Below, in pieces: positions 45,785 to 56,439 of a stretch of DNA of 64,000 bases; position 1 is the first letter of the stretch; each line of letters begins with the position of its first letter. The DNA is from Pseudoalteromonas sp. MSK9-3 (GTDB lineage Bacteria; Pseudomonadota; Gammaproteobacteria; Enterobacterales; Alteromonadaceae): NCBI RefSeq assembly GCF_003590335.1, contig NZ_MIET01000022.1, forward strand, positions 95,388 to 159,387, read 5' to 3'. A model generated the notes under the pieces. It saw only the letters and a program-made list of their open reading frames with translations. It searched no databases and was not told the DNA's origin. A program made the position numbers and the translations under genes.

Positions 45785-46957
45785 ATGAAAAAAATAGATG
45801 TCATCGCGCTTCTATGTGCATTAATAATGTGCACTTATGCTCATGCCCAAACAATTGAAACAACAGAAAATCTATGTGGTAGCTATATACAAAGCGCCTC
45901 AACTAAAAATATGTTGTTTGACGAAAATATGCATGAGCCACTACCTGTTAATAAGCAAACCCGATTTTTAGGCTTCGATATATTGGAAATAAACGACACA
46001 CTTTACTTACAAGCGAGTGCTGCAAGCATGAATGCACACATGCTGTTCATTGATGTACTTATATCTGAAGATTATGCAATATGTGGCTCTGGTGTATTTT
46101 CAACATATGGTACGCAAAATGAGCGCACAACACTGCAAGTGATGATCCCTGTAGAAGACATCATAGGATTAGATAACAGCAGTTCACCTTTACAAATTGA
46201 AGTGCTTACTATTAATGCAAATAACGACTTAACATCCAATATATATAACTACGACCGTCAAGCACTGAACTCCCTCATCAATACACGATTAACGCCTGAC
46301 CAGAACACTCCCTATTCTCTCGCAGTAACGCACCCTACTGATACGGTCGGTAATTACCACAACGATCCTCACCGCAATAATAAAATGATTTATTGCGCGC
46401 TAGAGCGATATCATAATTGTGATTACTCTCTATTAGATTTTTTAGACGTGCACGATCAACATTCGTGGCATTTGGCGCTTCCAATTAAAGGGCAATTCAC
46501 GATAGATGCTCATGTTGTAAACATGCTATTTCGTGAAGATTTAACGGCTCATAAAAATATCATTCCGACCGACTTTGGTGTTTGGTACCCCCATAATTCA
46601 TTTTATGAACTGGGCGCGTCGCGTCAAAATGCCAGAGCGTTTCTCTCGCAGTTTTTTACTTTAACGCATTCAATGCACCCACAAACAGGTAAATATCAAA
46701 CCACAATAAGCTGGGACATTCCGCTACAACACGGCGAGTTTCAAGGTAATAACCATTTACAAAGAAGCCATGAGATCTATTGGATGATGAACTTTGCTTT
46801 TACTACCAACGAAATGGGACCAGAAAATCAGGCACTAACACAAGGCGCTTCTCAACATCACTATACACAGGCGAATAAAGTCAGCTTTTTATCTCTGACT
46901 GGCATCAAATACAATCAGGCTAGTCAGCTCAACTTACTTCCTTTAATTGTCAATTAA
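45785..46957 (+). CDS. Exported protein of unknown function
   Basis: A 390-residue protein with a clear signal peptide (about 1-21, ending A-H-A-Q). The mature part contains L-C-G-S-Y-I-Q, many Asn and aromatic residues, a Cys pair in Y-C-A-L-E-R-Y-H-N-C-D, and H-P-Q-T-G-K-Y-Q-T-T-I-S-W-D-I-P-L and M-G-P-E-N-Q near the C-terminus. I recognise no family. It is probably secreted or periplasmic. It stands alone between two terminator-like hairpins, so it is a single-gene transcript. Confidence 0.7.
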   Translation: MKKIDVIALLCALIMCTYAHAQTIETTENLCGSYIQSASTKNMLFDENMHEPLPVNKQTRFLGFDILEINDTLYLQASAASMNAHMLFIDVLISEDYAICGSGVFSTYGTQNERTTLQVMIPVEDIIGLDNSSSPLQIEVLTINANNDLTSNIYNYDRQALNSLINTRLTPDQNTPYSLAVTHPTDTVGNYHNDPHRNNKMIYCALERYHNCDYSLLDFLDVHDQHSWHLALPIKGQFTIDAHVVNMLFREDLTAHKNIIPTDFGVWYPHNSFYELGASRQNARAFLSQFFTLTHSMHPQTGKYQTTISWDIPLQHGEFQGNNHLQRSHEIYWMMNFAFTTNEMGPENQALTQGASQHHYTQANKVSFLSLTGIKYNQASQLNLLPLIVN

Positions 46958-46965
46958 ATCATAAC

Positions 46966-46997
46966 GAATGAAGTTGCGCTTATTTGCAACTTCATTC
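46966..46997 (+). terminator. Rho-independent terminator after the exported-protein gene
   Basis: GAATGAAGTTGC and GCAACTTCATTC form a perfect 12-bp stem with an 8-base loop, 9 bp after the stop. The downstream sequence TAAAAGTATTTTT is only partly T-rich. Confidence 0.75.
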
Positions 46998-47149
46998 TAA
47001 AAGTATTTTTACCCCTTATGGCAATGTAACTTTCGCACTTAGCTGAATAAAATTAACCGTATTTACCACTTTCCCGTGCGTGATCTTTTTGCTGTTTTAG
47101 TTTACATTTACGTCATGTGCATAACGCACAACAAAGGTGCAAAAGGATT

Positions 47150-48067
47150 ATGTTTCAAGGTTTAGACAAAATGGACGACTGTTGGGTGTTGGTTGTCGAT
47201 GACTCGTCATTAATGCGACAGTTGCTGCTCAGTAGTTTAAAACAAGTATGTAAGGTCTCAGCGGTAGAGTCCGCCGAGCAAGCCATTGACGTTTGTCGAG
47301 ATGCTCAACCCGATTTAGTATTGATGGACTGGGTACTAGAGGGGATGTCTGGAATAGAAGCGTGCAAAAAAATGCAAAGTATTCCTGAGCTATCTGAGAT
47401 CCCTGTTATTTTCGTCACCTCGAACACCAGTGAAGCAAACCAAGAGCTGTGTTGGGAAGCGGGTGCCGTTGACTTTGTTCCCAAGCCAATCGTTCCTAAA
47501 ACGTTGCAAAATCGCGTAAAAACGCACCTAAAATATAAACGCCAAACCGACTTATTAAAACAATACTCTTTTGTTGATGGTCTGACCGGCATCTATAATC
47601 GTCGCTTTTTTGACTTAGAAATTGTACGATTACTTAAACAAGCAAGTCGACTTCAACAGCCTTTTGCCACCATGATGTTAGATATCGACTTTTTCAAAAA
47701 ATATAACGATGAATATGGTCACTTAAAAGGCGATGATGTACTAAGGCAAGTCGCTACCGCGCTCAAACAACAAGTGAAGCGCCCCATTGATACCGTATTT
47801 CGTTATGGTGGTGAGGAATTCGTCGTTTTATTACCTAATACAGCCAAAGAAGGGGCTAAAATTATTGCAGAACAACTTGTTGCAGCAGTAAAGAACCTCT
47901 GTATTGAAAACCGCGGTTCACCCCTTGAAGTCGTCACTGTAAGTGTGGGGCTTGCGTTTCTGGCAGAAGGTGAATACTGCGACACAACCCAGTTACTCCA
48001 TCGTGCTGACAGTGCATTATATAATGCAAAAGACACTGGGAGAAATAAATACACGGTGTTTGTTTAA
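47150..48067 (+). CDS. Response-regulator diguanylate cyclase (REC-GGDEF)
   Basis: A 305-residue protein. The receiver (about 5-125) has V-V-D-D-S and phosphoacceptor Asp near 60 (V-L-M-D-W-V). The cyclase domain (about 145-300) has the active site G-G-E-E-F near 220 and an intact inhibitory site R-P-I-D five residues before it, so c-di-GMP should inhibit the enzyme. The N-terminal 'D-G-L-T-G-I-Y-N-R-R' motif is canonical. The ATG at 47150, after AAAGGA, was preferred to an upstream start at 47117. It links a phosphorelay to c-di-GMP control of motility or biofilm. Confidence 0.95.
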   Translation: MFQGLDKMDDCWVLVVDDSSLMRQLLLSSLKQVCKVSAVESAEQAIDVCRDAQPDLVLMDWVLEGMSGIEACKKMQSIPELSEIPVIFVTSNTSEANQELCWEAGAVDFVPKPIVPKTLQNRVKTHLKYKRQTDLLKQYSFVDGLTGIYNRRFFDLEIVRLLKQASRLQQPFATMMLDIDFFKKYNDEYGHLKGDDVLRQVATALKQQVKRPIDTVFRYGGEEFVVLLPNTAKEGAKIIAEQLVAAVKNLCIENRGSPLEVVTVSVGLAFLAEGEYCDTTQLLHRADSALYNAKDTGRNKYTVFV

Positions 48068-48283
48068 GCGCTGAAGTTTAGCGCCTAGCAGGCTAAACCT
48101 TAAACAAGCGACATCATAAAAGGCACGCTAAACGTCTTGCTCTGCGGTATATTACTCATCGTCGCAATCGTCAGCCACAGCTTTGATGAACACGATAAGG
48201 TGTTTATATTTACAGCGTGAGGGGTGGGTTTAAAATTTGTCTTTAGTGGCAATGACTTCTGAGAAAATCTACAAAAGCTCTAG

Positions 48284-48315
48284 AATGAACTCACTCTTTA
48301 TCGAGTGAGTTCATT
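48284..48315 (-). terminator. Terminator hairpin after dcp
   Basis: AATGAACTCACTC and GAGTGAGTTCATT form a perfect 13-bp stem with a 6-base loop, 13 bp downstream of the dipeptidase stop codon on the minus strand. No strong T run follows. Confidence 0.7.
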
Positions 48316-48327
48316 TCAGTGACTACA

Positions 48328-50481
48328 TTATTTTGTTACAGGAAAACCTCTGTCACGCATTAATGCACTTACATCCGCATCTCTGCCACGGAATAAGCGA
48401 TAGGCTTGTGCTGGATCCATCGCATTTCTCACAGAGAATAAATGTTCAACTAATTTGTCAGCAAGTGCTTTGTCATAAAAACCACCTGGTGCATCAGCAA
48501 ATGCTTCTGCGGCGTCTGAAGTCAGCACTTCCGCCCACAAATAGCCATAATATGCCGCCGCATAACCTTCACCTGAAAAGATATGACCAAAGTGCGTACT
48601 ACGGTGACGCATTACTAACTCTGTTGGCATACCTAATTTAGTTAATTGCTCTTTTTCAAACTTAGCAGGGTCAATTTTGGCAGGATCAGTAGTGTGATAC
48701 AACAAATCCATCATTGCGGAAGCCATGTATTCTGTGGTCGAAAAGCCCTGGTTAAATGTTGATGATTTTTTAATTTTATCAACCAATGACTTTGGAATTG
48801 CCTCACCTGTTTCATGGTGAACTAAAAATTGATTTATCACCTCATCTGTCGTTAACCAACGCTCTAATAACTGAGACTGAAATTCTGTATAATCACGCAC
48901 ACCGGTATGTGATTGAGGGTAAACCACATCAGCGGATAAGAAGTGTAATGCATGACCAAATTCATGGAAGTAAGTCTCTGCATCCGACCAAGAAATAAGC
49001 GTCGCTTTACCTTCTGGGCCTTTCACAAAATTTGAGTTATTGGTGCTTAGAACATTCGTTTCACCATCCATTGTTGTATAACTACGGAACGTATTAGCCC
49101 AGGCACCAGAGCGTTTTCCTTTTCTTGCAAACGGGTCTAAATACCATAAACCAACGTGCTTACCTGTTACGGAGTCTTTTACTTCCCATACGCGAACATC
49201 ATCATGGTAAACAGGCACTGAACCATCTGTTACCTCTGAAAACTCAAAGTTAAATAACCGTTTAGCAACATAGAACATCGCTTCTCGTAGTTTATCTAAC
49301 TGAAGATACTGTTTGATCTCATTCGAATCTAAGTCGTATTTATCTTTGCGAACTTTCTCTGAATAAAAACGATAATCCCATGGTGCGATAGTAATATTTG
49401 CACCGTCTTTATCTGCTATCGCCTGCATATCCGCAACTTCTTCTTCTACACGTGCAATGGCAGCAGGCCATACTTTATCCATCAATGCTTTTGCATTCGC
49501 GGGAGATTTTGCCATACGATCTTCAAGGCGCCACTGAGCATAGTTTTCATAACCTAAAAGCTGAACACGTTCATGACGTAGCGTCAAAATCTGTTTAATC
49601 GTCGCATTATTATCATATTGGTCACCGTTACCACCACGGTTATAATAGTTTTTCCAAACCTGCTCGCGTAACGCACGTTCAGTCGAGTAAGTTAAAAACG
49701 GATCCATTGAAGAACGAGAGTTGGTAATTGCGAATTGACCCGCTTTACCTCGTTCAGCTGCGGCCGACGCGGCACCCGCAATAAATGATTCAGGTAAACC
49801 TGACAATTGTGATTTATCTAAAAATACCACATAGCCTTCTTCATCAGCCAATACATTGCTGGAAAATTTAGTATGTAGCGTAGCCAATTGCTGATTAATT
49901 TCTGCATAGCGGGCCTTGGCTTCACCTGTCAACGTCGCCCCATTACGCGCAAAGCTGTTATACGTCAGCCAAGTCACTCGTTGTTGCTCTGGCGTTAGCG
50001 TTTTATATTCCTCACTTTGGTAAACCGCTTTAACTCGGTCAAACAATTTACTATTTTGTGTCACCTTAGATGAAAATACCGAAAGTTTTGGCGCCAACTC
50101 TTTCGCTAATGCTCGCGATTCTTCTGATGATTTATTATTTCGCCAAATTCCATAGTACGTAAAGACACGATCTAAACTTTTGCCAGCACGCTCTAACTCA
50201 ACAATGGTATTTTCAAATGTGGCAGACTCAGGGTTGTTAGCCACTTTATCAACATCAGCTAAGTGCTCAGCAATCCCCGCTTCAAATGCAGGTGTTAAAT
50301 CAGCCAAATTCATTTTATCGAATTGTGGTACACCTTGAAATGGCCCTGAAAAAGGCTGTAGTAGCACATTTTCTTGTGATACCTGAATATTAGATGCTTG
50401 CGTCAATTCAGTGGTAGAAGTACACCCACTTAACGCAACCACAACGGCAAAGCCGAGCGCAGTCATTGTTGTTTTAATCAT
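48328..50481 (-). CDS. dcp: M3-family peptidyl-dipeptidase, exported lipoprotein form
   Basis: A 717-residue metallopeptidase of the M3 family with zinc motif H-E-F-G-H near residue 505 and a following Glu in the family position. N-terminal T-E-L and Q-P-F-S-G-P-F-Q-G-V-P-Q-F-D lead into the Dcp-like helices. Unlike the cytoplasmic Dcp, it starts with a lipoprotein signal (V-A-L-S-G-C), so it should sit in the periplasm and release dipeptides from C-termini there. It is divergent from the DJ-1-like gene. Confidence 0.94.
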   Translation of the reverse strand: MIKTTMTALGFAVVVALSGCTSTTELTQASNIQVSQENVLLQPFSGPFQGVPQFDKMNLADLTPAFEAGIAEHLADVDKVANNPESATFENTIVELERAGKSLDRVFTYYGIWRNNKSSEESRALAKELAPKLSVFSSKVTQNSKLFDRVKAVYQSEEYKTLTPEQQRVTWLTYNSFARNGATLTGEAKARYAEINQQLATLHTKFSSNVLADEEGYVVFLDKSQLSGLPESFIAGAASAAAERGKAGQFAITNSRSSMDPFLTYSTERALREQVWKNYYNRGGNGDQYDNNATIKQILTLRHERVQLLGYENYAQWRLEDRMAKSPANAKALMDKVWPAAIARVEEEVADMQAIADKDGANITIAPWDYRFYSEKVRKDKYDLDSNEIKQYLQLDKLREAMFYVAKRLFNFEFSEVTDGSVPVYHDDVRVWEVKDSVTGKHVGLWYLDPFARKGKRSGAWANTFRSYTTMDGETNVLSTNNSNFVKGPEGKATLISWSDAETYFHEFGHALHFLSADVVYPQSHTGVRDYTEFQSQLLERWLTTDEVINQFLVHHETGEAIPKSLVDKIKKSSTFNQGFSTTEYMASAMMDLLYHTTDPAKIDPAKFEKEQLTKLGMPTELVMRHRSTHFGHIFSGEGYAAAYYGYLWAEVLTSDAAEAFADAPGGFYDKALADKLVEHLFSVRNAMDPAQAYRLFRGRDADVSALMRDRGFPVTK

Positions 50482-50657
50482 TGTTGTCTCTTTAAATTTT
50501 TGAATGCTTATTTATATACTCGCTCATTTTAATCGGGGCGGTAAAACATGCAATTGATTCGCGGCAAAAAGCTAAATAGTGCGTTTAATTAAAAAAGCAC
50601 AGTTGCAATTGAAGAGCGATTGGTGCAAGTTAGTAAAAAACCACTCTGGCCAGTGCA

Positions 50658-51230
50658 ATGGAAATTGGTATTTTTATTTATAATAACGTCGAAGTACTCG
50701 ATTTTTGCGGTCCTTTTGACGTTTTTTGCACAGCAAATCGTTTCACCAACCAACATATCAATGTCAGTCTTGTCGCCCCAACTCACTCCCCAGTAAAAAC
50801 AAGAGGCGGACTGAGTGTAAACCCCCATTACAGTATTCATGGGCACCCTAAATTTGATCTATTGCTCGTCGCTGGCGGACAATATAAAGAAGTGATAAAT
50901 AACCCAACGGTACTGCGTTGGCTAGCAGAAACAGCAAGGCATACTCCAGAATGTGCTTCTGTATGCACTGGGGTATTTATTTATGCTCAAGCGGGTATTA
51001 TCGACGGTAAACAAGTTACGACTCACTGGAACGATATTCAAACCTTACAAACTCAGTTTCCACAGCTCCACGTCATTAAAGAAAAAAGGTTTGTAATCGA
51101 CAATAACTTTATTAGTTCAGCGGGTATTACTGCTGGAATAGATATGAGTTTATCCATTATTCAATCCCGATTTGGCAAGCCTGTTGCCACCAAGGTAGCC
51201 CAATATATGGACTATAATACGCAGCTGTAA
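50658..51230 (+). CDS. DJ-1/PfpI-family protein
   Basis: A 190-residue DJ-1/PfpI protein with V-E-V-L-D-F-C-G-P-F-D-V-F (Glu/Asp ligand region), L-L-V-A-G-G-Q and the nucleophile elbow A-S-V-C-T-G with Cys103. The N-terminal half resembles the ThiJ-type domain of AraC-type GlxA regulators, but no DNA-binding domain follows. Such proteins act as chaperones, glyoxalases or isonitrile hydratases; which one cannot be told. It is divergent from dcp. Confidence 0.9.
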   Translation: MEIGIFIYNNVEVLDFCGPFDVFCTANRFTNQHINVSLVAPTHSPVKTRGGLSVNPHYSIHGHPKFDLLLVAGGQYKEVINNPTVLRWLAETARHTPECASVCTGVFIYAQAGIIDGKQVTTHWNDIQTLQTQFPQLHVIKEKRFVIDNNFISSAGITAGIDMSLSIIQSRFGKPVATKVAQYMDYNTQL

Positions 51231-51270
51231 TATTGGCGCTAAATTAACAAAATAGTCCAATCAAGAAAGA

Positions 51271-54200
51271 CTAACTTGCTTGGACATGCTGCATGTCTTT
51301 AATGCACTCATTAACATAGGCAAGCTCTTTTTCCATCTTTTTATAAAGAGAGGTATATCGAGTTACACCTTGTTGTGCTAACGCAGATTCTTCCAATTCA
51401 GCAGCCAGTGAATAAAGCTTTTCAGCACCAATGTCTCCGGCTTGGCCGCGAATAGCATGGGCAATGTGTTTTGTTCTATCATGATCAGTGGATTCAATCG
51501 ACGCATGCAAGTCCGTAAATTTGCTCGGTGCATCCGCGATAAATAACTCACAGATCATCGCGTATAACGCGCGATCTCCTTGCATACGATCTAATGCATC
51601 ATCAATATTAAAAGAGTTTTCTTCTTCAGGTACAGCCAAGAGCGTCGCAGAATCATTTTCTAGCTCGTTATATTCAGATACTAAGCTGAAGTTTATTAAT
51701 GTGCCAAACAAACTATCAGGATTTACGGGTTTGGTAATATAGTCATTCATTCCAATTGCGAAACAGCGCTCTCTTTCTCCTGACATAGTCCCTGCAGTCA
51801 TCGCTATAATTGGGATCGCTTTATAGTGTTCTGTCCCTTTGCCTGCTCGAACCGCCTCAGTTGCTTCATAACCGTCCATCAATGGCATATTACAATCCAT
51901 TAAGATTGCCATAATATCTAACGATTGCTCAGCTGCAATGTTGAGCTTCTCTAATAGGTCTATCCCAGATTTCGCCGTTAATACGTCGATACCTTGCGAG
52001 CTCAGCATGCCCTTCGCTACCTCTAAGTTTATCTGGTTATCATCTACCACCATCACAATTTTTCCGGATAAAGCACTATATTGCTCAGAGTGTTGGTTCG
52101 GTTGCTCATTTTCATCAACCAAGTCAAACATAATGTGTGTCTGTTCTTGATTAATAAGTGCAAGCACATCTAAATAACGTATCGGCTTTGCAATGCTACA
52201 AAGTATATTTTTAGGCAGCTCCCCCTGAAGCGCATCATAAAAAATACAACACCGTTGTTCCGCTTCTTCGCTCTGCAAATGTAAGTCTAAATGGCTACTG
52301 TCTGCATCAATAAGCCAATATTTTGCATCCATCTTGGTTGTTAACTCACCAGAAAAGCGCTCAACCAGCTTTTCTAGCAACTGAAAAAATTCACTTGAGG
52401 GACTTTCAATATATATTCTAGACCCTGATAACACAGGCATAATATGCAAAGGTTTCGCACTGCTTACCGGGTAAGGCAATCGCAGTGTAAATTCACTCCC
52501 TCGACTTTTAACTGATGAGAATGAAATGTCGCCTCCCATAAGTTTACACAGCTGTTTGCAAATAGATAACCCAAGCCCAGTCCCGCCATATTGACTCGTC
52601 ACGTTGGCTGACTCTTGCGAAAATGCTTGGAATAACTTGTCATAATTACTTTTTGAAATTCCCACGCCGGTATCGCGAACACTTACTTCTAACCAAATAT
52701 GTTCATTGTCAGTCACCGTTTTTGCAACAACATATACACCACCTTTGTCAGTAAATTTAATTGCATTGCTGAGCAAATTATATAAAACCTGTTTAAGTCG
52801 ACTTGAGTCACCAAATAACCCTAAATATTCAACCTCCAATGCATCAAGCTGATAATCCAAACGCTTTTCGTGTGCTTTAACGCCAATGGAGGAAGTTACA
52901 TGCTCTAATAGCGTGATTGGATCAAACAACTCACAGTCTAGTTCTAATTTACCCGCTTCTATTTTTGATAAATCGAGAATATCATTAATTAAGCTTGTTA
53001 ATGTTTGAGCACTGGTCTTCATCATGCCTAAATAATTTTGCTGCTGTTTCGATACAGCCTCTCGGCTCACCAGATTCAGCGTACCTAATATTCCATTTAA
53101 TGGTGTGCGCATCTCATGGCTAATACTAGAAATAAAAGAACTCTTAATATTAGATGCCTCTTCCGCTCGCTTTTTAGCATTCTGTAACTCTGCGGTGCGC
53201 TCAGCAACTTGTTGCTCTAAGTAAGCATTGTTATGTTTGATTTTTTCTTTGGCTTTATTTTGCGCTGTTATATCTGTGACAAATAAAGCAAACCCTTGCG
53301 AGCTTGCATCGCTGCCACGTATTGGCGATACGGTTAGCTCCAACGCAATGGCTCTTTCATCCTCTTGCGGCAAACTGATCTCAAGTGGTTTAACTGTATG
53401 ATTTTGACTGACTAACTCTAAGGTATCAGTAAAATAATTGTCCGACACATAATGTTCTAAGGCATGATAACCCAAACCAATATTACGCTTTAGTTCAGGA
53501 AAAAACCTTTGCGCAGCACGGTTAAAACTGGTTATTTGTAACTTTGTATTAAAGCCAATTATCCCACCCGCAGCACCATCGATAATGTCAGCAAACTCAG
53601 ACTGAGTCGCTATGAGTTTTTGTGAACTTTTGAAATAAAACCAAATAATGGCCAACACAGTGATAAAAATAATGCTAAAGACAAAGAGTAAGCCATAGGT
53701 GCTCACACGCTTCTCGAATAAAATTTCAGCATATTGGGCCACTGGCATCGTAGCGGCTATTTTTATCAGCCCATGTTGCGCACTGGAAGACGTTCTTAAA
53801 AAATCTTCTTTTACAATGAATTGTTGCTCAACATCTTTGTTCAAAGTCGTCAGAAGTAAATCCCCAGATAACCATGGAGCGTGAGAATATAGCGCCTGCC
53901 AAGTCATGTCAGAACTAAGATCTTTGGTGAAACGCATGGTTGTATTCGAATGATAAATAAAGTGCCCGCTTTGATTCAAAAGTAGCAATTGCAGCGCCGG
54001 GTCGATATCGCTATACAAATCCGTAAGCAATACGTCTGCGTTAAGGTTTAATACTAAAATTGAAAATAAAACATTGTCGTCATTGTATACAGGTAAAGCA
54101 AAGCGCAAGGTCGGCTCAATAGGATGTACTATTTTTCCTCTTTCTTTATTTAAATCGATTTCAGATACGTACAAACTGCGCTCATTGAGTTCAAGGGTCT

Positions 54201-54687
54201 CTAAAAAATACTCCTTACTTGCCTTATTTTGTAATTTTGCTTTGGGCTGCACTTTTACAACACCACCAAAGCGGTCAACGCGTACTAGCTCATCCCCCGT
54301 GCCACTATCAATCAGTCGTAACTGACGAATGTCAGTGTAGGTATGCATCATGGATTGAAATGTCGTATTTAATCGCTCTTTCCATAAGGCCAGCGACGTG
54401 CCATCAAGAGGGTCTATATTGCCATTCAGTTGCGCTCTAGAGATCCCTTGTATCGGCGGTGTTTCTAATAAAAAATATAAAAAATCACTATTATTTTGAA
54501 TGTACTCAGATAAATGCTGCTTTTTATTTTCTAGCAACTCCGATAAAGAGTCATTAACGTTTACTTGTGCTTCACGTTGAATTTTTTGTTCAAAAAAGAA
54601 AAGCGATGCTACCAATGCGAAAGTAAGCATGACCAAAAGAAAGGGGATCGATAACTGTCTAACAAGCATAGTTACGCTCTTATGCAT
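51271..54687 (-). CDS. Hybrid sensor kinase with Cache-like sensor, PAS, receiver and HPt
   Basis: An 1138-residue hybrid kinase. A first helix (about 12-30) and a second (about 333-352) bracket a 300-residue periplasmic sensor, probably dCache. A PAS (about 375-470) and coiled coil (480-510) precede HisKA (S-H-E-M-R-T-P-L, His near 524), the HATPase (G-T-G-L-G-L-S-I), a receiver with Asp in I-L-M-D-C-N-M-P-L-M-D-G (near 930) and a C-terminal HPt (H-A-I-R-G-Q-A-G-D-I-G, His near 1074). The complete relay suggests an unlinked response regulator as output; no such partner is adjacent. Its periplasmic ligand is unknown. Confidence 0.93.
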   Translation of the reverse strand: MHKSVTMLVRQLSIPFLLVMLTFALVASLFFFEQKIQREAQVNVNDSLSELLENKKQHLSEYIQNNSDFLYFLLETPPIQGISRAQLNGNIDPLDGTSLALWKERLNTTFQSMMHTYTDIRQLRLIDSGTGDELVRVDRFGGVVKVQPKAKLQNKASKEYFLETLELNERSLYVSEIDLNKERGKIVHPIEPTLRFALPVYNDDNVLFSILVLNLNADVLLTDLYSDIDPALQLLLLNQSGHFIYHSNTTMRFTKDLSSDMTWQALYSHAPWLSGDLLLTTLNKDVEQQFIVKEDFLRTSSSAQHGLIKIAATMPVAQYAEILFEKRVSTYGLLFVFSIIFITVLAIIWFYFKSSQKLIATQSEFADIIDGAAGGIIGFNTKLQITSFNRAAQRFFPELKRNIGLGYHALEHYVSDNYFTDTLELVSQNHTVKPLEISLPQEDERAIALELTVSPIRGSDASSQGFALFVTDITAQNKAKEKIKHNNAYLEQQVAERTAELQNAKKRAEEASNIKSSFISSISHEMRTPLNGILGTLNLVSREAVSKQQQNYLGMMKTSAQTLTSLINDILDLSKIEAGKLELDCELFDPITLLEHVTSSIGVKAHEKRLDYQLDALEVEYLGLFGDSSRLKQVLYNLLSNAIKFTDKGGVYVVAKTVTDNEHIWLEVSVRDTGVGISKSNYDKLFQAFSQESANVTSQYGGTGLGLSICKQLCKLMGGDISFSSVKSRGSEFTLRLPYPVSSAKPLHIMPVLSGSRIYIESPSSEFFQLLEKLVERFSGELTTKMDAKYWLIDADSSHLDLHLQSEEAEQRCCIFYDALQGELPKNILCSIAKPIRYLDVLALINQEQTHIMFDLVDENEQPNQHSEQYSALSGKIVMVVDDNQINLEVAKGMLSSQGIDVLTAKSGIDLLEKLNIAAEQSLDIMAILMDCNMPLMDGYEATEAVRAGKGTEHYKAIPIIAMTAGTMSGERERCFAIGMNDYITKPVNPDSLFGTLINFSLVSEYNELENDSATLLAVPEEENSFNIDDALDRMQGDRALYAMICELFIADAPSKFTDLHASIESTDHDRTKHIAHAIRGQAGDIGAEKLYSLAAELEESALAQQGVTRYTSLYKKMEKELAYVNECIKDMQHVQAS

Positions 54688-55127
54688 GGTGTTCCTTCAA
54701 TACGCTTACGCGTCCTTGTTAACTTTGAATGTGTCATGCAAACAGCGTACTAACATGACTGTTCTTACACTTTAGAATAAATAGATCAATTTACAACTTA
54801 ATCAGCAGAACATTTCCAATACAAAGTCATTAACTATGCCTTGTTGTGCCTAGAATAACCCCTTAATAGCCGAGTGTCTGACATAGGCTAAGTGTTATGT
54901 ATTTTTTAAAAGTAACGTTAATTGGTTGACGAACAGAGGTTCAGAGATAAAACAAGGGTGGCGATACAGCAAGGGCAGCGATAAAAGCAACAATGGGTGA
55001 CAAGCACCTTTGGCTGGCACCTATAGACCCGGCAAATTCCTTATTCCATCACATACTACCTGCAAGGAAAGCACTAGGAACAGGACATAGTAATGAAGGG
55101 GCCGACAATAACCCCTTCTGCACATAG
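54688..55127. other. Intergenic, 440 bp
   Basis: Between the hybrid kinase start and the methyltransferase stop, both on the minus strand. It must hold the kinase promoter. Short G-C-G-A-T-A-rich repeats occur around 54960-54990 but no gene is supported. Confidence 0.45.
55095..55118 (-). terminator. Terminator-like hairpin after the methyltransferase gene
   Basis: GAAGGGG and CCCCTTC form a 7-bp stem with a 10-base loop, 10 bp after the stop on the minus strand. There is no T run, so confidence is modest. Confidence 0.5.
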
Positions 55128-56096
55128 TTAGAGATGAATGTCGCTATCGCTCTGTGAGTAGTTAAATAACAAGCTTTTCAATCCCCCCTCTGGATTAATA
55201 TCTACAAAAGCAGAAGGGTTTTTCAAGCGTTCAATAAATTGCACATCAGGTGCTTGCGCTTGCATTTCGTCAATTAAAAATTGCGACTCTAAACTAGGGT
55301 CATTCACACAAGCCAAAACATGTGCGCCATCCTGGAGTAACTCAGGTAGCCGGCGTAATATTTTTTTATAATCCTTAGTTAAAGCAAAGCTCCCTTTTTG
55401 AAAGGTGGGCGGGTCAATAATGACTAAGTCATAGGGTCCAAACTTACGTAACTTACCCCATGATTTAAATAAATCATGGCCCAAAAACTTAACCTTATTG
55501 GTATCATGTTCATTAAGTCGGTGGTTTTCTCTGCCTTTACTCAGAGCCGCTTTTGCCATATCTAAATTTACAACTTGAGATGCGCCACCCGCAATGGCCG
55601 CTACCGAAAAGCCACAAGTATACGCAAATAAGTTCAACACATTTTTTTGCTGCGCATGCTCCATAACCCATTTTCGACCATTTTTCATATCGAGAAACAA
55701 GCCATTATTTTGCTTTTGGCCTAAATCCAGTAGAAACTTTAAGCCATTTTCAGTCACAACTTGAGTATGCGCAAGCGTACCAAATAATACGTCCATTGGT
55801 GCGCCCGCTCTACTTCGGTGATGCAGTAACACACTATGCACATTATTTTGCCATATTTCTAATTGAAGCCATTGCTCAACGTGTAAAGTTAATGCTGATA
55901 GAAAATCTTCGGAATGCTCTTTAAACAAAGAAATTAAAATCTGTCCATTTAACCAATCAATTGTGATCTGCTCTAGCCCTTCAAAGCATTGCCCTCGACC
56001 ATGGAACAAGCGAAAAACTTCATCTCCAAAACTATCGATTTGGCGAACATGTTGGTCAAGCGTAACTAAAGCAGAGGGAGTCATATTTTTATACAC
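55128..56096 (-). CDS. RlmI/RlmK-like SAM-dependent methyltransferase
   Basis: A 322-residue class I methyltransferase: motif I N-L-F-A-Y-T-C-G-F-S-V-A-A, then V-N-L-D-M-A-K-A and the catalytic-type motif I-I-D-P-P-T-F-Q-K-G. Relatives methylate cytosine or guanine of 23S rRNA. It lacks the N-terminal PUA domain of RlmI, having instead a short 100-residue N-terminal part. The exact nucleotide is not known. It is the last chromosome-type gene before the accessory region. Confidence 0.88.
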   Translation of the reverse strand: MYKNMTPSALVTLDQHVRQIDSFGDEVFRLFHGRGQCFEGLEQITIDWLNGQILISLFKEHSEDFLSALTLHVEQWLQLEIWQNNVHSVLLHHRSRAGAPMDVLFGTLAHTQVVTENGLKFLLDLGQKQNNGLFLDMKNGRKWVMEHAQQKNVLNLFAYTCGFSVAAIAGGASQVVNLDMAKAALSKGRENHRLNEHDTNKVKFLGHDLFKSWGKLRKFGPYDLVIIDPPTFQKGSFALTKDYKKILRRLPELLQDGAHVLACVNDPSLESQFLIDEMQAQAPDVQFIERLKNPSAFVDINPEGGLKSLLFNYSQSDSDIHL

Positions 56097-56416
56097 ATCA
56101 TCTTAAATGCCGACATTGTACTGTGCTGATGAAAAAGTAAAAGCCAGATTGAGCAGAAATCGCGGGGAAAAACGCTCATGATTAAAAAAGAGACTATTCG
56201 GCTGAATAAGTCTTAATTTGAACTGTCTGATTCGATTAACAGGATTCAATCAAATCTGCCAGTTGTGTATGTGCCAAAAGCGAACCTTAATGGTTACACG
56301 TTTCTGCTCTAAAACGTGTTTAGTCGAATGCCTCAAAAGAATAGCGGCCGTCAGAAAATTATTTTTAAAGCACTGACCTTATGTCCAGTTGCTTTGTGTT
56401 TCTTCTATAGTCAAGA

Positions 56417-56439
56417 AAACGACCCATTGGGTCGTTTTT
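56417..56439. terminator. Perfect palindrome, ACGACCCATTGGGTCGT
   Basis: AAAACGACCC and GGGTCGTTTT form a strong hairpin around ATT, with a run of Ts on the plus strand, so it can end transcription coming from the left. A second copy of the same core lies at 56552. Confidence 0.7.
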